Source of the DNA: Planctomycetota bacterium
GTDB taxonomy: Bacteria > Planctomycetota > UBA1135 > GCA-002686595
Length of the DNA: 64,000 bases
Assembly: GCA_020853575.1 (NCBI GenBank)
Contig: JADYYP010000075.1
Location: 123,210 to 187,209, forward strand
Reading direction: 5' to 3'
Below the pieces are notes generated by a model. That model did not search any database. It was given only the letters and a program-made list of their open reading frames with translations, and was not told the origin of the DNA. The stretch's first letter is position 1; the number at the start of each line of letters is the position of its first letter. A program made the translations under genes and the position numbers. This document shows positions 34,809-44,462 of this stretch, piece after piece.

Positions 34809-36563
34809 ATGACTTCCGAGCGATCGCCCACGAGCACCTTGGCTCAGCGTTGGGCTGGGCCGGCGCTGATCGCGCTGGTGGCGCTGGCGATGACCTCTTG
34901 GACGTGGCGCATGTGGGCCGACCCGGTCGTCGATTTCGGCGGCGAGGCGTATGTCGCCTGGCGTTTGAGCGCTGGCGATGTGCTGTATCGAGACCTGGCC
35001 TATTTCACCGGCCCGCTCTCACCGTACCTCAACTCGCTGTGGATGCGCGTCTTCGGTGCGAGTCTCACGACTCTCGCCGGCGCGAATCTGGCGCTGCTCG
35101 CGCTCTCGTTGGTGGTTCTCTATCGCCTGCTGGGCGAGATCGCCTCGCGCCTGGCAGCCAGCGTGGCGTGTGTGATGTTCACGGTGTTGTGCGCGCTCGC
35201 CGTCCATCAAGGCGCGGGCAACTACAACTTCGTGTGGCCCTATTCGCACGAGATGACGCATGCAACGTTGCTCGCGTTGGTCTCGTTCGCGCTCGCAGCG
35301 CGTTGGTCCCGGCAGCCGAGCCCCACGAACGCGCTGTGGTTGGGCTTGGTTTGTGGCCTCGTGGTCCTCACCAAGGTCGAGTTCACCGCCGCACTGGGCG
35401 CGGGCCTGACGATGGTGTTGGTCCTCACGCCGATTGCCGGCCCACAGAAGCTCAAACACGGACTGCTCGCGCTCTCGGCGACGTGCGTGGCCCCTTCGGT
35501 GGCTTTCGCGGCGCTGGCAACGGCAATGCCGGCGCGCGAGGCGTGGCGTGGGGTGCTCGGAGCATGGATCTACGTGGGAGACGAACGCGTCGGGGACTTC
35601 CCCTTGTACCGCGCGGCACTGGGGCTGCTCGGATTCGGACACCACGCGTTGCGCATCGTGCTTTGGGGACTGGGAACGCTCGCCTTCGTCGCTGTCGCTC
35701 GCGCGCTCGCACGACGGCTTGGAACCCTGCCGACCCTTGCCGTGACCACGGCGCTCTGCACCGCCGCCTTCGCCTTCGTACCGTGGGTCGATGCGTTCTA
35801 TCCGCTGAGCTTCTCCACCGCCGCGCTCCTGGTGTTCGTCGTGCGCCGCCGCGCGGACCACCCGCTCGGCGCGCTGCGCGCGGGATTCGTGGCCTTCGCG
35901 CTAGTCCTGCTCCTGCGCATCGCACTGAACGTGCGGGTGCAGTTCTACGGTTTCGCGCTGGCCGGTCCGGCGGTGGTCGTCTCGTGCGCCGCGCTGATGG
36001 AGTGGATTCCAGCGACGCTCGAACGCGGCAGGCGCGCACTGCAGGTCGCGCTGCTTCCCGCGCTGGCGAGCGTCGTGCTCGGCCATCTGTTGCCGATGGC
36101 CCGCGGTCTGCGCTGGAACACGGTCGAGCTCGGCACCGGCCCCGACCGCATGCTCGTCGGACCGCGCGGTGACTTCGTCGCCCAGGCTCTGGCGCTGATC
36201 GAGAAGCGCTGCCCCGCCCAGGGATCCGTGCTCGTGCTCCCGGAGGGTGCGCTGATCAACTACCTGTCGCGCAGGCGTGCGCCGACGCGCTTCTTCAACT
36301 TCATGCCTCCCGAGCTGGAGATGTTCGGAGAAAGCGCCATGGTGGCGGCGCTGGACGCATCGCCGCCAGACTTGATCGTGCTCGTGCACCGCGACACCAC
36401 CGAGTACGGCCTGCCCTACTTTGGGCGCGACTATGGCGCCGCGCTGTACGGGTGGGTCAAGGCGCACTATCGCCCGCTGAAGTTGTGGAGCATCGATCCC
36501 AAGGAGCGTCCGTTCGAGCCTGGGACTCGCCATGCCATCGCCGTGCTGGAGCGCGCGCGATGA
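34809..36563 (+). CDS. Polytopic membrane protein, glycosyltransferase-39-like
   Basis: A 584-residue protein with about ten hydrophobic helices. After the first helix comes a periplasmic loop with DFGGEAYVAWRLSAGDVLYRDLAYFTGPLSPYLNSLW, resembling the acidic loop 1 of dolichol/undecaprenyl-phosphate mannosyltransferases. The C-terminal 120 residues are soluble (SVLVLPEGALINYLSRRRAPTRFFNFMPPE). It probably glycosylates a lipid or protein on the periplasmic face. The downstream gene overlaps its stop as ATGA, so both act together. Confidence 0.8.
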   Translation: MTSERSPTSTLAQRWAGPALIALVALAMTSWTWRMWADPVVDFGGEAYVAWRLSAGDVLYRDLAYFTGPLSPYLNSLWMRVFGASLTTLAGANLALLALSLVVLYRLLGEIASRLAASVACVMFTVLCALAVHQGAGNYNFVWPYSHEMTHATLLALVSFALAARWSRQPSPTNALWLGLVCGLVVLTKVEFTAALGAGLTMVLVLTPIAGPQKLKHGLLALSATCVAPSVAFAALATAMPAREAWRGVLGAWIYVGDERVGDFPLYRAALGLLGFGHHALRIVLWGLGTLAFVAVARALARRLGTLPTLAVTTALCTAAFAFVPWVDAFYPLSFSTAALLVFVVRRRADHPLGALRAGFVAFALVLLLRIALNVRVQFYGFALAGPAVVVSCAALMEWIPATLERGRRALQVALLPALASVVLGHLLPMARGLRWNTVELGTGPDRMLVGPRGDFVAQALALIEKRCPAQGSVLVLPEGALINYLSRRRAPTRFFNFMPPELEMFGESAMVAALDASPPDLIVLVHRDTTEYGLPYFGRDYGAALYGWVKAHYRPLKLWSIDPKERPFEPGTRHAIAVLERAR

Positions 36564-38443
36564 GCAGCGAGCGCGATGGATTCCTCACCCGTTGGCGGCA
36601 CTGGATCGGCGCCTTGGTGATCGCGCTCGCCGTCGCCTGGTCCTCGGCGGCTCGCATTCGAGTGGCACTGAACGACAAGGAGTTTCGCGGCGCGAGCGCT
36701 CCGCAGCTGTTGCGCACCGACCCCGCGTTCCTGTTCTACGTGACCGAGCGCATCGTCGAGAGCGGCGGCGCGGCGCCGAGCGACCTGCGCGCAGACCCCA
36801 ACGTCGAATGGCCCGAGCAGACCGACCTCGCCGCGATCGAGACCCTGGGACAGGAGTTCGTCGTGGCCTGGAGCTACTTGGCGGCCCAGAAACCGATGCA
36901 ACTGCACCTGTGGGCCGTGTGGGTCATGGGTGTGTGGGCCTCGCTCGTCGCCGTCGGTGTGTACGGAATGGCCTATGAGCTCACCTTGCGCGTCCGCTGG
37001 GCCAGTGCCGCCGTCGTGCTGTGGGCCGCGATGCTGGTCGACTACCGCACCATCGGATTCGTGCTCATACGCGAGGACTTCGCCTTTCCCTGGCTCGCGG
37101 CGCACTTGTGGCTGGCGCTGCGCGCCGCGCGCACCAAGACGCCGCTGAGTTTCGTGCTCGCCGGAGCGACGCTGCTCGCAGCGGCTGCCTTCTGGCACGC
37201 GGCCATGTTCGTTCTGGCCATCGAGGCCCTGGCCGTGTTCGCATGGTTCCTGCGCACCGCTCGCACGCCGTTCGAGCCACGCGGGTCTTGGCTGGTTCTC
37301 GCCACCGCGCTGCTCGGATCGCTCGCGGTGCCCGTGCTGCGCGCGAAGCACTTCGCGCTCTCTCCACCGATGCTGCTCGGATGCGCGCTCTGGTACGTGG
37401 CGTGGATGGCGCGCGGTCGCTCGTGGAGTCGCGCAACCGCTCTCGCGCATGCGCTCGGCGCCGCTTGCGTGCTGCTGGCGATCTCGAAGCTCGCGTCCCA
37501 CGCGCTGGGTGGAGGTGTCGGCGATTACGGGCACGTGTTCTCGCTGTTGCTGGCCAAGCTGAAGCACCTCGGTGCCATGCCTAGTGATCCGAGCGAGCTC
37601 GATTTCGGCGCGCGCTTGCTGTGGCAGGGTCCATTCCAGACCGCCGACATCCGCACGTTCACGCAACTCGCGGCAGCCGGCACGCTGGCGCTCGCCGCGA
37701 GCAGCATTTGGGCCGTACCCGCGTGGCTCCGCGGACAGGCTGACGCGCGCCTGGCGATCGCCTGGTGCTTCACCTGTTTCGCCGCGTTGGCCACCTGGCT
37801 CGTCGAGCGCACGGCGCCGATGTTCGGATTCGCGTCGGCAGCGCTGGCCGCCGTCGTACTCGCGCGCTTGAAACCCGTCGCGCTGAGCGCCGCGATCGCA
37901 ACGCTGGCGTGCCTTGGCCACGTCGCACATCAGATCCGCGTGCACGCCACGCAGCAGCTCGCGTGGTACCACTGGGAGATCCTGCCCCCCAGCGGGCGCG
38001 AAACGGCACACGCCCTGCGCTGGATCCACGACAACGTCCCACGCGGTGAGGCCGTGGCGGCCGACTACTCGACGTCCGCGGCCGTGCTCGCGTTCACGCG
38101 TCGACCGGTGCTCACGCAGCCGAAGTACGAGACGCTGCGCAGCCGCCAGCGGATCGAGGACTTCTGCAATGCGTTCTACTCGGGCACGCCGAGCGAGCTC
38201 GCGGACTACCTGCGCTCGCAGAAATCGCGTTGGCTGTTGATCAACCGACCGTTCCTGATGGGCAACGCGACGGAGTTGGGCGGAATCACGCGCGAGATGT
38301 TGCCGGCGATCTCTCAACGCGCGTGCTTCCAGATGATGGAGGCCGATCCACGCCTGTACTCACGCGTGGAGGGCTTCACCCTGGTGTACGAGACTCCGCG
38401 CGAGCTCCGCGGCGGCTCGTACCGCATCTATCGACTCGATTGA
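36560..38443 (+). CDS. Polytopic membrane protein, STT3/GT-C-like
   Basis: A 627-residue protein with about 11 predicted helices and a C-terminal periplasmic domain (residues about 480-627). The first loop (KEFRGASAPQLLRTDPAFLFYVTERI) has charged residues placed as in GT-C enzymes, and the tail DNVPRGEAVAADYSTSAAVLAFTRRP is reminiscent of oligosaccharyltransferase-like proteins. Translationally coupled to the previous glycosyltransferase-like gene. The exact substrate cannot be inferred. Confidence 0.78.
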   Translation: MSSERDGFLTRWRHWIGALVIALAVAWSSAARIRVALNDKEFRGASAPQLLRTDPAFLFYVTERIVESGGAAPSDLRADPNVEWPEQTDLAAIETLGQEFVVAWSYLAAQKPMQLHLWAVWVMGVWASLVAVGVYGMAYELTLRVRWASAAVVLWAAMLVDYRTIGFVLIREDFAFPWLAAHLWLALRAARTKTPLSFVLAGATLLAAAAFWHAAMFVLAIEALAVFAWFLRTARTPFEPRGSWLVLATALLGSLAVPVLRAKHFALSPPMLLGCALWYVAWMARGRSWSRATALAHALGAACVLLAISKLASHALGGGVGDYGHVFSLLLAKLKHLGAMPSDPSELDFGARLLWQGPFQTADIRTFTQLAAAGTLALAASSIWAVPAWLRGQADARLAIAWCFTCFAALATWLVERTAPMFGFASAALAAVVLARLKPVALSAAIATLACLGHVAHQIRVHATQQLAWYHWEILPPSGRETAHALRWIHDNVPRGEAVAADYSTSAAVLAFTRRPVLTQPKYETLRSRQRIEDFCNAFYSGTPSELADYLRSQKSRWLLINRPFLMGNATELGGITREMLPAISQRACFQMMEADPRLYSRVEGFTLVYETPRELRGGSYRIYRLD

Positions 38444-39021
38444 CGACGCACGAGCTGATCGATCAACGGCTCGAGGATGCGGTGCGTCATGCCCCACACG
38501 ATGTCGTCGCCCAGTCGATAGCAGGGCATCGTCCGCAACAGTCCGTGGTGATACACCTCGGTCGTGCCCATCGAAGCGGCCAGCTCCCGCGACGCGGACC
38601 AGCGCACGCGTGCCACCTCCTCCGAGAGCGACAGCGCCGGTCGCTGCGCAAGCGCGAATACGAACGGACGCACCATCACGCGCGCTGGCGCCGTCGCCGG
38701 CCGCAGGTCATCGAGCTCACCGAGCAGCGCGCTCGAGTCGAGCGTGACCCCCAGCTCCTCGTGGACCTCGCGGACCACCGTGCAGTACAGGTCGCGATCG
38801 TCCTCGTCCTTGCGCCCTCCCGGAAGTGCCATGTGCCCAGACCACGGGTCGCTCGCTCGCTCCGCACGGCGAATAAGCAACAGATCGACGTCGTCCGCCG
38901 CCGGCACGACGAGCACCGCGACCGCGGCTTGCGGCACACCGGCGGGCGCGTCACGGCGCGGAACGCGACTCGAGAGCAAGGTCCGGACATCCTCGAGATA
39001 CAGGCTCGACACGCTGCGCAT
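38428..39021 (-). CDS. CoA pyrophosphatase-like Nudix hydrolase
   Basis: A 197-residue Nudix enzyme. MALPGGRKDEDDRDLYCTVV with REVHEELGV has the same GG-to-RE spacing as E. coli NudL, and an upstream LLLIRRAERASDPWSGHMALPGG matches the CoA-binding UPF0035 signature. It likely cleaves CoA or its derivatives to phosphopantetheine and 3',5'-ADP. Starts at ATG 39021; TACGCG lies six bases upstream. It is convergent with, and overlaps by 16 bases, the preceding membrane protein. Confidence 0.85.
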   Translation of the reverse strand: MRSVSSLYLEDVRTLLSSRVPRRDAPAGVPQAAVAVLVVPAADDVDLLLIRRAERASDPWSGHMALPGGRKDEDDRDLYCTVVREVHEELGVTLDSSALLGELDDLRPATAPARVMVRPFVFALAQRPALSLSEEVARVRWSASRELAASMGTTEVYHHGLLRTMPCYRLGDDIVWGMTHRILEPLIDQLVRRQSSR

Positions 39022-39090
39022 CCTACACGCGTAGTTGGGGAGCGGGCTCCACGCCTCGCTCCCCGATTCGAACCCGTCAGCATTTCGCGA

Positions 39091-39648
39091 TCACTCGAAC
39101 ATCGTGACTCGCGCCACGAAGGCTCCGTGCGCGAGCTCAGGCTCGTCGGCGGTCCGCAGCGAGCCCACGGCGCCACCGGTCGGCTCGACCCCGCGCTCCG
39201 CGCCAGCGGTCGCCAGCAGCCGACCCTGGAGCTCGCCCGCCGAGACCACGATCGAGCCGCCCTCGCTGGGAACCACGAGGTCGATGCGCGCGAAGAAGCG
39301 CACGACGCCATCGCTGCCGCGCGCGTAAGAGCCCAGCAGCGTGTACTCGAACTCCCACAGCGACTCTGGACCACCACCGAATGCGCGCGGCTTCAGGCGC
39401 CCCGACAGATTGCCGGACTCGTCGGGACCGCTGAGCAGCGCATCCACGTCGAACGTCGCTTGCCCTTCGGCATTGCGCATCAGGCCCTGCAGCACGGTCA
39501 CCCGCCGTGAGATCTGTGCGTAGCGTCCATGCGCGGAGTGACGCAGGCCATCGTCCACGCGAAGTGCGGGGGTCGGCGGCACGGCGAACGCGGCAAGGGC
39601 CAGTGCGAGCGGAGCGAGGAGACGGTGCGGGAACTTGTGGAGCGTCAT
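39091..39648 (-). CDS. Secreted hypothetical protein
   Basis: A 185-residue protein with a signal peptide (LLAPLALALAAFAVPPTPA). The mature part is beta-rich with no cysteine and no recognised motif; FGGGPESLWEFEYTLLGSYARGSDGVVRFF looks like a lipocalin-type or beta-barrel strand pair but that is guesswork. A GGAGG site eight bases before the ATG supports the start. Confidence 0.7.
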   Translation of the reverse strand: MTLHKFPHRLLAPLALALAAFAVPPTPALRVDDGLRHSAHGRYAQISRRVTVLQGLMRNAEGQATFDVDALLSGPDESGNLSGRLKPRAFGGGPESLWEFEYTLLGSYARGSDGVVRFFARIDLVVPSEGGSIVVSAGELQGRLLATAGAERGVEPTGGAVGSLRTADEPELAHGAFVARVTMFE

Positions 39649-39760
39649 GGCGAGATCCTCCGTGGAGGTCGGGAGACTGGGAGCAGTTCCTCCGCGTGCG
39701 CAGACTGCCGTTCACCGCCCGCGGGAACCCCCAGCCGCAGCCGGCGAGCGCGTCCCAGCC

Positions 39761-39784
39761 CCGAAGAAAAGTGCCCTTTTTCGG
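39761..39784 (-). terminator. Weak terminator-like hairpin after the SDR gene
   Basis: CCGAAAAAG and CTTTT-CTTCGG pair around GGCA on the minus strand, about 70 bases past the SDR stop. The stem is A/T-rich and there is no separate T tract, so termination is uncertain. Confidence 0.3.
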
Positions 39785-39854
39785 CCGCAATCGACAACTT
39801 CGCGCTGGCCTCCCGAAACCTCGGGCCGCGCCGTAGCCGAAGCGCGCGCAGCGA

Positions 39855-40583
39855 CTACAGCATGAATCCGCCGCCGACGTCGAGCAGCGCTCCAGTGGTG
39901 TAGCTCGCCTCGCTCGAGCACAGCCAGCGCACCGCGCCCGCGACTTCCTCGGGCGCACCGGGGCGCTGCATCGGAATGCGCGACCACAGCGCCGGGTCCT
40001 TGGTGTCGTCCGATGCATGGGCGTGCGGAACATGCCCCGGCGTGACCATGTTCACGCGCACTCCATGTGGAGCTTCCTCGACTGCCCAGGACTTCACCAG
40101 CACCGCCAGGGCTGTCTTCGACGCCGCGTACAGTGCCGCGTCGCGCCGCGCGCGCACACCGTCGATGCCCGAGCAACCGAAGAACACCGCGCTGCCCCGC
40201 GAGGCGCGCAACAACGGCCGCACGGCCTCGAAACCGGCGTAGGCGCTCTCGACGTTGCTCGCCAGCATTCGCCGCAGCTCGGCCGCGCTCGCGTGCTCGA
40301 GCGGCCCGTGGACATACTCGCCCACGGCGTGCACGAAGTGGTCGAGCCGGTCGTCCCTCGCGCGGAGAGTCGCCACGAGTTGCGCCCAATCCGCCGACAC
40401 GAGCGCGTCCGAACGGTGCACACGACCGGGGAACACGGCCTCGAGCTCGCGCGCCGCTGCGTGCGAGCCGCGATAAGTGATGTGCACGCGATCTCCGCGT
40501 TCGGCGAGCGAGCGTGCGCAGGCCAGCCCCAGCCCGCGCACACCGCCGGCGACCAGGGCGACTTTCTCGAGAGGCGCGCTCAT
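39855..40583 (-). CDS. Short-chain dehydrogenase/reductase
   Basis: A 242-residue Rossmann oxidoreductase with a VAGGVRGLGLA cofactor loop (11-21), catalytic S138 (GCSG), Y152 and K156 (YAASK), and an SDR C-terminus GALLDVGGGFML. It resembles the FabG/3-oxoacyl reductase branch. The 11th-position GGVRG is a variant of GxxxGxG. Cofactor and substrate are not decidable. TAGAGT lies seven bases before the ATG. Confidence 0.9.
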   Translation of the reverse strand: MSAPLEKVALVAGGVRGLGLACARSLAERGDRVHITYRGSHAAARELEAVFPGRVHRSDALVSADWAQLVATLRARDDRLDHFVHAVGEYVHGPLEHASAAELRRMLASNVESAYAGFEAVRPLLRASRGSAVFFGCSGIDGVRARRDAALYAASKTALAVLVKSWAVEEAPHGVRVNMVTPGHVPHAHASDDTKDPALWSRIPMQRPGAPEEVAGAVRWLCSSEASYTTGALLDVGGGFML

Positions 40584-40590
40584 GGCGCAG

Positions 40591-40596
40591 ACTCTA
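40591..40596 (-). promoter_or_regulatory. TAnnnT start-proximal element (SDR gene)
   Basis: TAGAGT on the minus strand ends seven bases before the ATG at 40583. Confidence 0.45.
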
Positions 40597-40673
40597 CGGC
40601 CCGCGCTTGGTGTGTTGAAGCAACCTCGGCAACGCTCCAGCAGGTCTGCGTGCGATGCGCGCCCGCCCCAGCT

Positions 40674-41324
40674 TCAGAGCGAGTCGATCGAGCCCGCCCG
40701 ACTCGGCGGCCAGACGCGCACCTCGACGCAGCCGCGAATGTAGTCCTGCGGCACGAGCCCGAACTCGCGAGAGTCACAGGAGCGCGGCCGGTTGTCTCCG
40801 AGCACGAAGAAGTGCGCGGGCTTCACCACCAGGTGGACGCGCGAGAACGGATCCTGCTCGGCGACGTAGGGTTCCTGGAGGCGACGTCCGTTGACCCACA
40901 CGACGCCGTCCTCGAGCACGATCTCGTCCCCCGGCAGGCCGATCACGCGCTTGATGTAGTCGACGGAGGGATCGAGCGGGTACTTGAGCACGACGATGTC
41001 GCCACGCTGCACGTCGCCGAAGACGTACGAGAAGTGGTCGATCAGGATGCGATCACCATCGTGGATCCGCGGAGCCATCGAGCTCCCGCGTACGACCGAG
41101 AGGTTGAACAAGCACAAGTAAGCGAGTACGGCGAGCACGCTGAACTGTGCCACCGCGCTCGCGATCGTCCGCGCCCGCGAGCGCGTGCGCCGCAACCCGA
41201 GCGGGTACACCGTCGCGACCGGCGCCGCATGCTCGACCGGCGCGGCGTCGGCCTGCGCGGCTAGCAGGGTCGGTGTCGAGGTCGGCGCTTGGGTTTGGGG
41301 GGCGTCGCTCGTGCTGGGGTCCAC
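40674..41324 (-). CDS. lepB: Signal peptidase I
   Basis: 216 residues from GTG 41324 (the frame is open upstream). One membrane anchor (ASAVAQFSVLAVLAYLCLF) then the S26 catalytic domain: Ser82 in RGSSMAPRI, Lys125 in DYIKRVIGLPGDE, and the LGDNRPRSCDSREFG box E. It removes signal peptides at the outer face of the inner membrane. The cytoplasmic N-terminus is long and alanine/proline-rich. Located beside a divergent S9 peptidase. Confidence 0.93.
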   Translation of the reverse strand: MDPSTSDAPQTQAPTSTPTLLAAQADAAPVEHAAPVATVYPLGLRRTRSRARTIASAVAQFSVLAVLAYLCLFNLSVVRGSSMAPRIHDGDRILIDHFSYVFGDVQRGDIVVLKYPLDPSVDYIKRVIGLPGDEIVLEDGVVWVNGRRLQEPYVAEQDPFSRVHLVVKPAHFFVLGDNRPRSCDSREFGLVPQDYIRGCVEVRVWPPSRAGSIDSL

Positions 41325-41408
41325 GGGCCAGGATTTCGTCCGCCTCCCTCGTGGCTCTGAAACCAAACTCGTGCGCGGCGACGCTTTCGCTCGAGCGCCG
41401 CGGCGGCG

Positions 41409-41414
41409 TAGCTT
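41409..41414 (+). promoter_or_regulatory. TAnnnT start-proximal element (S9 peptidase)
   Basis: TAGCTT ends eight bases before the ATG at 41423. Confidence 0.45.
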
Positions 41415-41422
41415 GACCTCCC

Positions 41423-43975
41423 ATGACCTCGCCCCAGCGTGTCCTCGTCCGCGCCCTGATCCTCGGGGCGTTCTCCGCGTGCACATCCGTCACGGCGCCC
41501 CCTGCTGCTTCGCGCGAAGGTTCCGCAGCGGCCCCGGCGCTCGAGGACATCTTCCGCATCCCCGGGATCCATGGCCGAGAGCCCAGCGTGCGCTCGCTCT
41601 CGGCGGACGGTCGGATCGCTCTGGTCGAGTGGCGAGGAATCGCACGCGGACGCGACGGAGCGTTCGAGCTGGCTGAGAACCACGGGCTGCATTGGATCGA
41701 CGTGGAGCACCCGTGGAGCAAGCTGGATTCCTCGAGTTCGTTGCGCGCACTGCTCGAGCGCCTGGAGCGCGCCCGCCACGAGCGCGCCGAGCCAACCGTG
41801 GTCAGCGACCTGACGGACTGGAAAGCACCACAGCCAGGCGCCCAGGCCTGGAGCCGGCGCGGCCATCGGCTGGCGCTCGCCTGGGAGCGCGCACTGGTCG
41901 TGCTCGACTGGCCCGACGCCGGCGCGACGCCGCTCTGTTCCGTGCTCTACCGCGACGGCGCAGAAAGCAGCGACGACACCGCCGGTGCGGAAGAGCCGCC
42001 CGAGTCCGCGACGCCCACGGTACCGCGGCGCTTGGGCGAGGTGAGTGTGCTCGAGTTCTCCGAAGACGATCGCGAGCTCCTCGTGCGCGCCCAGGGCGAG
42101 CTGTTTTCGTTTCCGCTGGGCGAGCCGAGCACCTGGCCACTCGCTCTCGCGTCCGCGAGCTGCCTGACGCGCGAGCTGGCGCCCAAGATCGGCGAGGTCG
42201 AGACCAATCAAGACCACAGCGTGTTCCTCGGGCTCGGCAAGCAGTTCGGCTCTCTGGCGCGGACCGCGGAGGATGGCTCGACCACCCAAGTCACAGCGCA
42301 CATCTGGCGCGCCCGAGACGGCAGCAAGACGCATCTCGAGGGCTTCGACGAGCTCAGCTCGCGCGAGAATGTCGACCTGTCCCCCGATGGACGCTTCGTG
42401 TTCGCCTTCGAGGTCGACCGCACGGGTCAGCCCGAGCCGACGCTGGTGCCCGACTATCTGACCCAGCGCGTGTCGACGCGCGAAGCTCGGCGCGAGCTCG
42501 CCGATGCTCTCTCTCCGCCACGCAAGCCATGGATCTGGAGCACGACCGACGGCTCGCGCCGCGCGCTGCAATGGCCAGGAGACGACCGCGGAACGGTGAA
42601 CGTCGTCGGTTGGGCCCCACGCGGGCCGACGCGACTGTTGCTGCGCCGCACCGCCGCCGATTTCCGAACGGTCGAGACCTGGGTCTGGGAGGAAAGTGGC
42701 CCCAAGCTGGTGCTGGTCGAGCGCGACGAACGCTGGGTCGGCGGCCCCGGTGGTGGCGCACGCTGGTCGAAGGACGGCACGCGAATGCTGCTCGCCTCCG
42801 AGTGCGTCGAGAGCTGCACCACGCCTGATCGGTGCCAGTTGTTCGCCGTGCGCGTCGAGACCGGAGAGCTCGAGCAACTGACCGAAGTCGAAGGCGAGGT
42901 TTCGAGCTTCTCCGAACGAGACGACGGTCAGATCGTGTTCATCGCCAGCAGAGCCGATCCCGCACGGCGCGAGCTCGGCGTCGTGCGCCAACAAGGCATG
43001 GAATGGCTCGATGCGCCGCAAGGAATGAACACGGACCTGCTCGTGGGGCGCGCCGGACCGGGCATCGTGTTCTCCCACTCCGAGCTGGGCGTTCCGGCCG
43101 AGTTGTACGCGCTCGACAGCGAGGCGCGCCTGGCCGCGCGGCGAGTCTCGTGGACGACCAGCAGCGCCTACCTCGAGCACACTTGGATCCGGCCGGCGAA
43201 GCTCCGCGCGCGAGCCCCCGATGGAACCGAGGTCCACTCCCATGTCTACCTGCCGCGCCCGACGGCGCTCGAGACTCCAGACCGCGCGCGCGCGTGCATC
43301 GTGTTCATCCACGGTGCCGGGTACCTGCAGAACGTGACCGACTCGATGAGCGAGTACGCGGTCAACATGCTGTTCCACTCGCGTCTCGCTGAGCTCGGCT
43401 TCGTCGTCGTCGATGTCGACTACCGCGGCAGCGCGGGTTACGGCAAGCGCTTCCGTACCGACGTGCAGTACCAACTCGGCAAGTTGGAGCTCCAGGACAT
43501 CGCAGCCGTCGTCGACCAGCTCTCGCTGCGCGGAGTGATCGATCCAGCACGCGTCGCATGCTACGGCGGCTCCTACGGCGGGTTCTTGACCTTGATGGCG
43601 CTGTTCACCGAGCCCGAGCGCTGGGCCGCGGGCGCCGCGCTGCGCTCGGTGACCGACTGGCGCACATACCATCCGGGCTACACGCAACCGCGCCTGGGAC
43701 GCCCGTCCGAGCACGAGCAAGACTACCGACGTTGCTCGCCGATCGACCTGGCGGACGGCTTGCGCGATCCGCTGTTGATCCTGCACGGCATGTTGGACAC
43801 CAACGTGTTCGTGCAGGACTCGGTGCGGCTGATCGAGAAGTTGATCGATCTCGGGCTCGACTTCGAGGCGATGCTCTACCCGAGTCAGGGACACGGATTC
43901 AGCGACGGCATGCACTGGCTGGACGAATACCGCCGCATCGAGCGCTTCATGCTGCGCCATTTGGGAGCGCCTTGA
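41423..43975 (+). CDS. S9 family prolyl-oligopeptidase-like peptidase
   Basis: An 850-residue exported protein; the N-terminus (LVRALILGAFSACTS) could be a signal or a weak lipobox. Residues about 45-600 are a beta-propeller (repeated SxDGRxxxV/L strands), then an alpha/beta-hydrolase catalytic domain with GGSYGG nucleophile serine, aspartate in GMLDTNV and histidine in SQGHGF. This is the dipeptidyl-peptidase IV/acylaminoacyl-peptidase arrangement. It likely degrades peptides in the periplasm. Confidence 0.9.
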   Translation: MTSPQRVLVRALILGAFSACTSVTAPPAASREGSAAAPALEDIFRIPGIHGREPSVRSLSADGRIALVEWRGIARGRDGAFELAENHGLHWIDVEHPWSKLDSSSSLRALLERLERARHERAEPTVVSDLTDWKAPQPGAQAWSRRGHRLALAWERALVVLDWPDAGATPLCSVLYRDGAESSDDTAGAEEPPESATPTVPRRLGEVSVLEFSEDDRELLVRAQGELFSFPLGEPSTWPLALASASCLTRELAPKIGEVETNQDHSVFLGLGKQFGSLARTAEDGSTTQVTAHIWRARDGSKTHLEGFDELSSRENVDLSPDGRFVFAFEVDRTGQPEPTLVPDYLTQRVSTREARRELADALSPPRKPWIWSTTDGSRRALQWPGDDRGTVNVVGWAPRGPTRLLLRRTAADFRTVETWVWEESGPKLVLVERDERWVGGPGGGARWSKDGTRMLLASECVESCTTPDRCQLFAVRVETGELEQLTEVEGEVSSFSERDDGQIVFIASRADPARRELGVVRQQGMEWLDAPQGMNTDLLVGRAGPGIVFSHSELGVPAELYALDSEARLAARRVSWTTSSAYLEHTWIRPAKLRARAPDGTEVHSHVYLPRPTALETPDRARACIVFIHGAGYLQNVTDSMSEYAVNMLFHSRLAELGFVVVDVDYRGSAGYGKRFRTDVQYQLGKLELQDIAAVVDQLSLRGVIDPARVACYGGSYGGFLTLMALFTEPERWAAGAALRSVTDWRTYHPGYTQPRLGRPSEHEQDYRRCSPIDLADGLRDPLLILHGMLDTNVFVQDSVRLIEKLIDLGLDFEAMLYPSQGHGFSDGMHWLDEYRRIERFMLRHLGAP

Positions 43976-44012
43976 CTCCAGTGGCGCCTCCGAGCCGGAC
44001 GACAAGCGCCTC

Positions 44013-44237
44013 GTGAGCGAGCAGCGCCACGTCCAACTGAGCTGGTCCACGTCCATTTCCGGCGCGTGGCTGGCGGAGCACGCCGCGCGCACGACTCTGG
44101 AAAGCAGCGACATCGGGCACGCCGACACGGGATTCCTGCGCGCGGAGCTGGTGCGCGAGGTGCTGCGCCAGCGCGTGGAGGCCCCGGGCAGCGCCGCACA
44201 CCCGCCGGCCCCGCCGCTTCGCGACCGCGAGCGCTGA
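44013..44237 (+). CDS. Possible small protein of unknown function
   Basis: 74 residues from a GTG at 44013. Third-position GC is as high as in neighbouring genes, and the segment GHADTGFLRAELVREVLRQRV would form an amphipathic helix. There is no good ribosome site and no family match, so it may be chance. It sits between two unrelated peptidase genes. Confidence 0.35.
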   Translation: MSEQRHVQLSWSTSISGAWLAEHAARTTLESSDIGHADTGFLRAELVREVLRQRVEAPGSAAHPPAPPLRDRER

Positions 44238-44456
44238 AAGCTCTGCGTCGGGTTGCGGGCGCTGGCTCGCGCCAAGAGCTCGGGCGGAACCGACGACACG
44301 CGCGCTCGGCACGTCTGAAGCGCCGTCGCTCGAAGGCGCCGGGCGTCGAGACCTCGAGTTCCTCTCGGCGTGGCGCAAGCGCGACTCTCTCGTCGCACGC
44401 GAGATTCACCCGAGCGCCGTTGGTCCATCCACCTTTCCCGCTGCGGCGTGGGTCAC
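44238..44456. other. Intergenic region before the M24 gene
   Basis: Nothing recognised apart from short GC-rich stems. The end carries TTTCCC, 17 bases before a TACGCT, which may be the -35 of the downstream promoter. Confidence 0.4.
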
Positions 44457-44462
44457 TACGCT
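44457..44462 (+). promoter_or_regulatory. TAnnnT start-proximal element (M24 lipoprotein)
   Basis: TACGCT ends seven bases before the ATG at 44470, inside the same 16-base block found before lpxB; TTTCCC lies 17 bases further upstream. Confidence 0.5.

Noticed and set aside
41261..44428. A 1055-codon minus-strand frame opposite the S9 peptidase
   Set aside because: Shadow frame; the plus strand has a complete catalytic triad and clear start.
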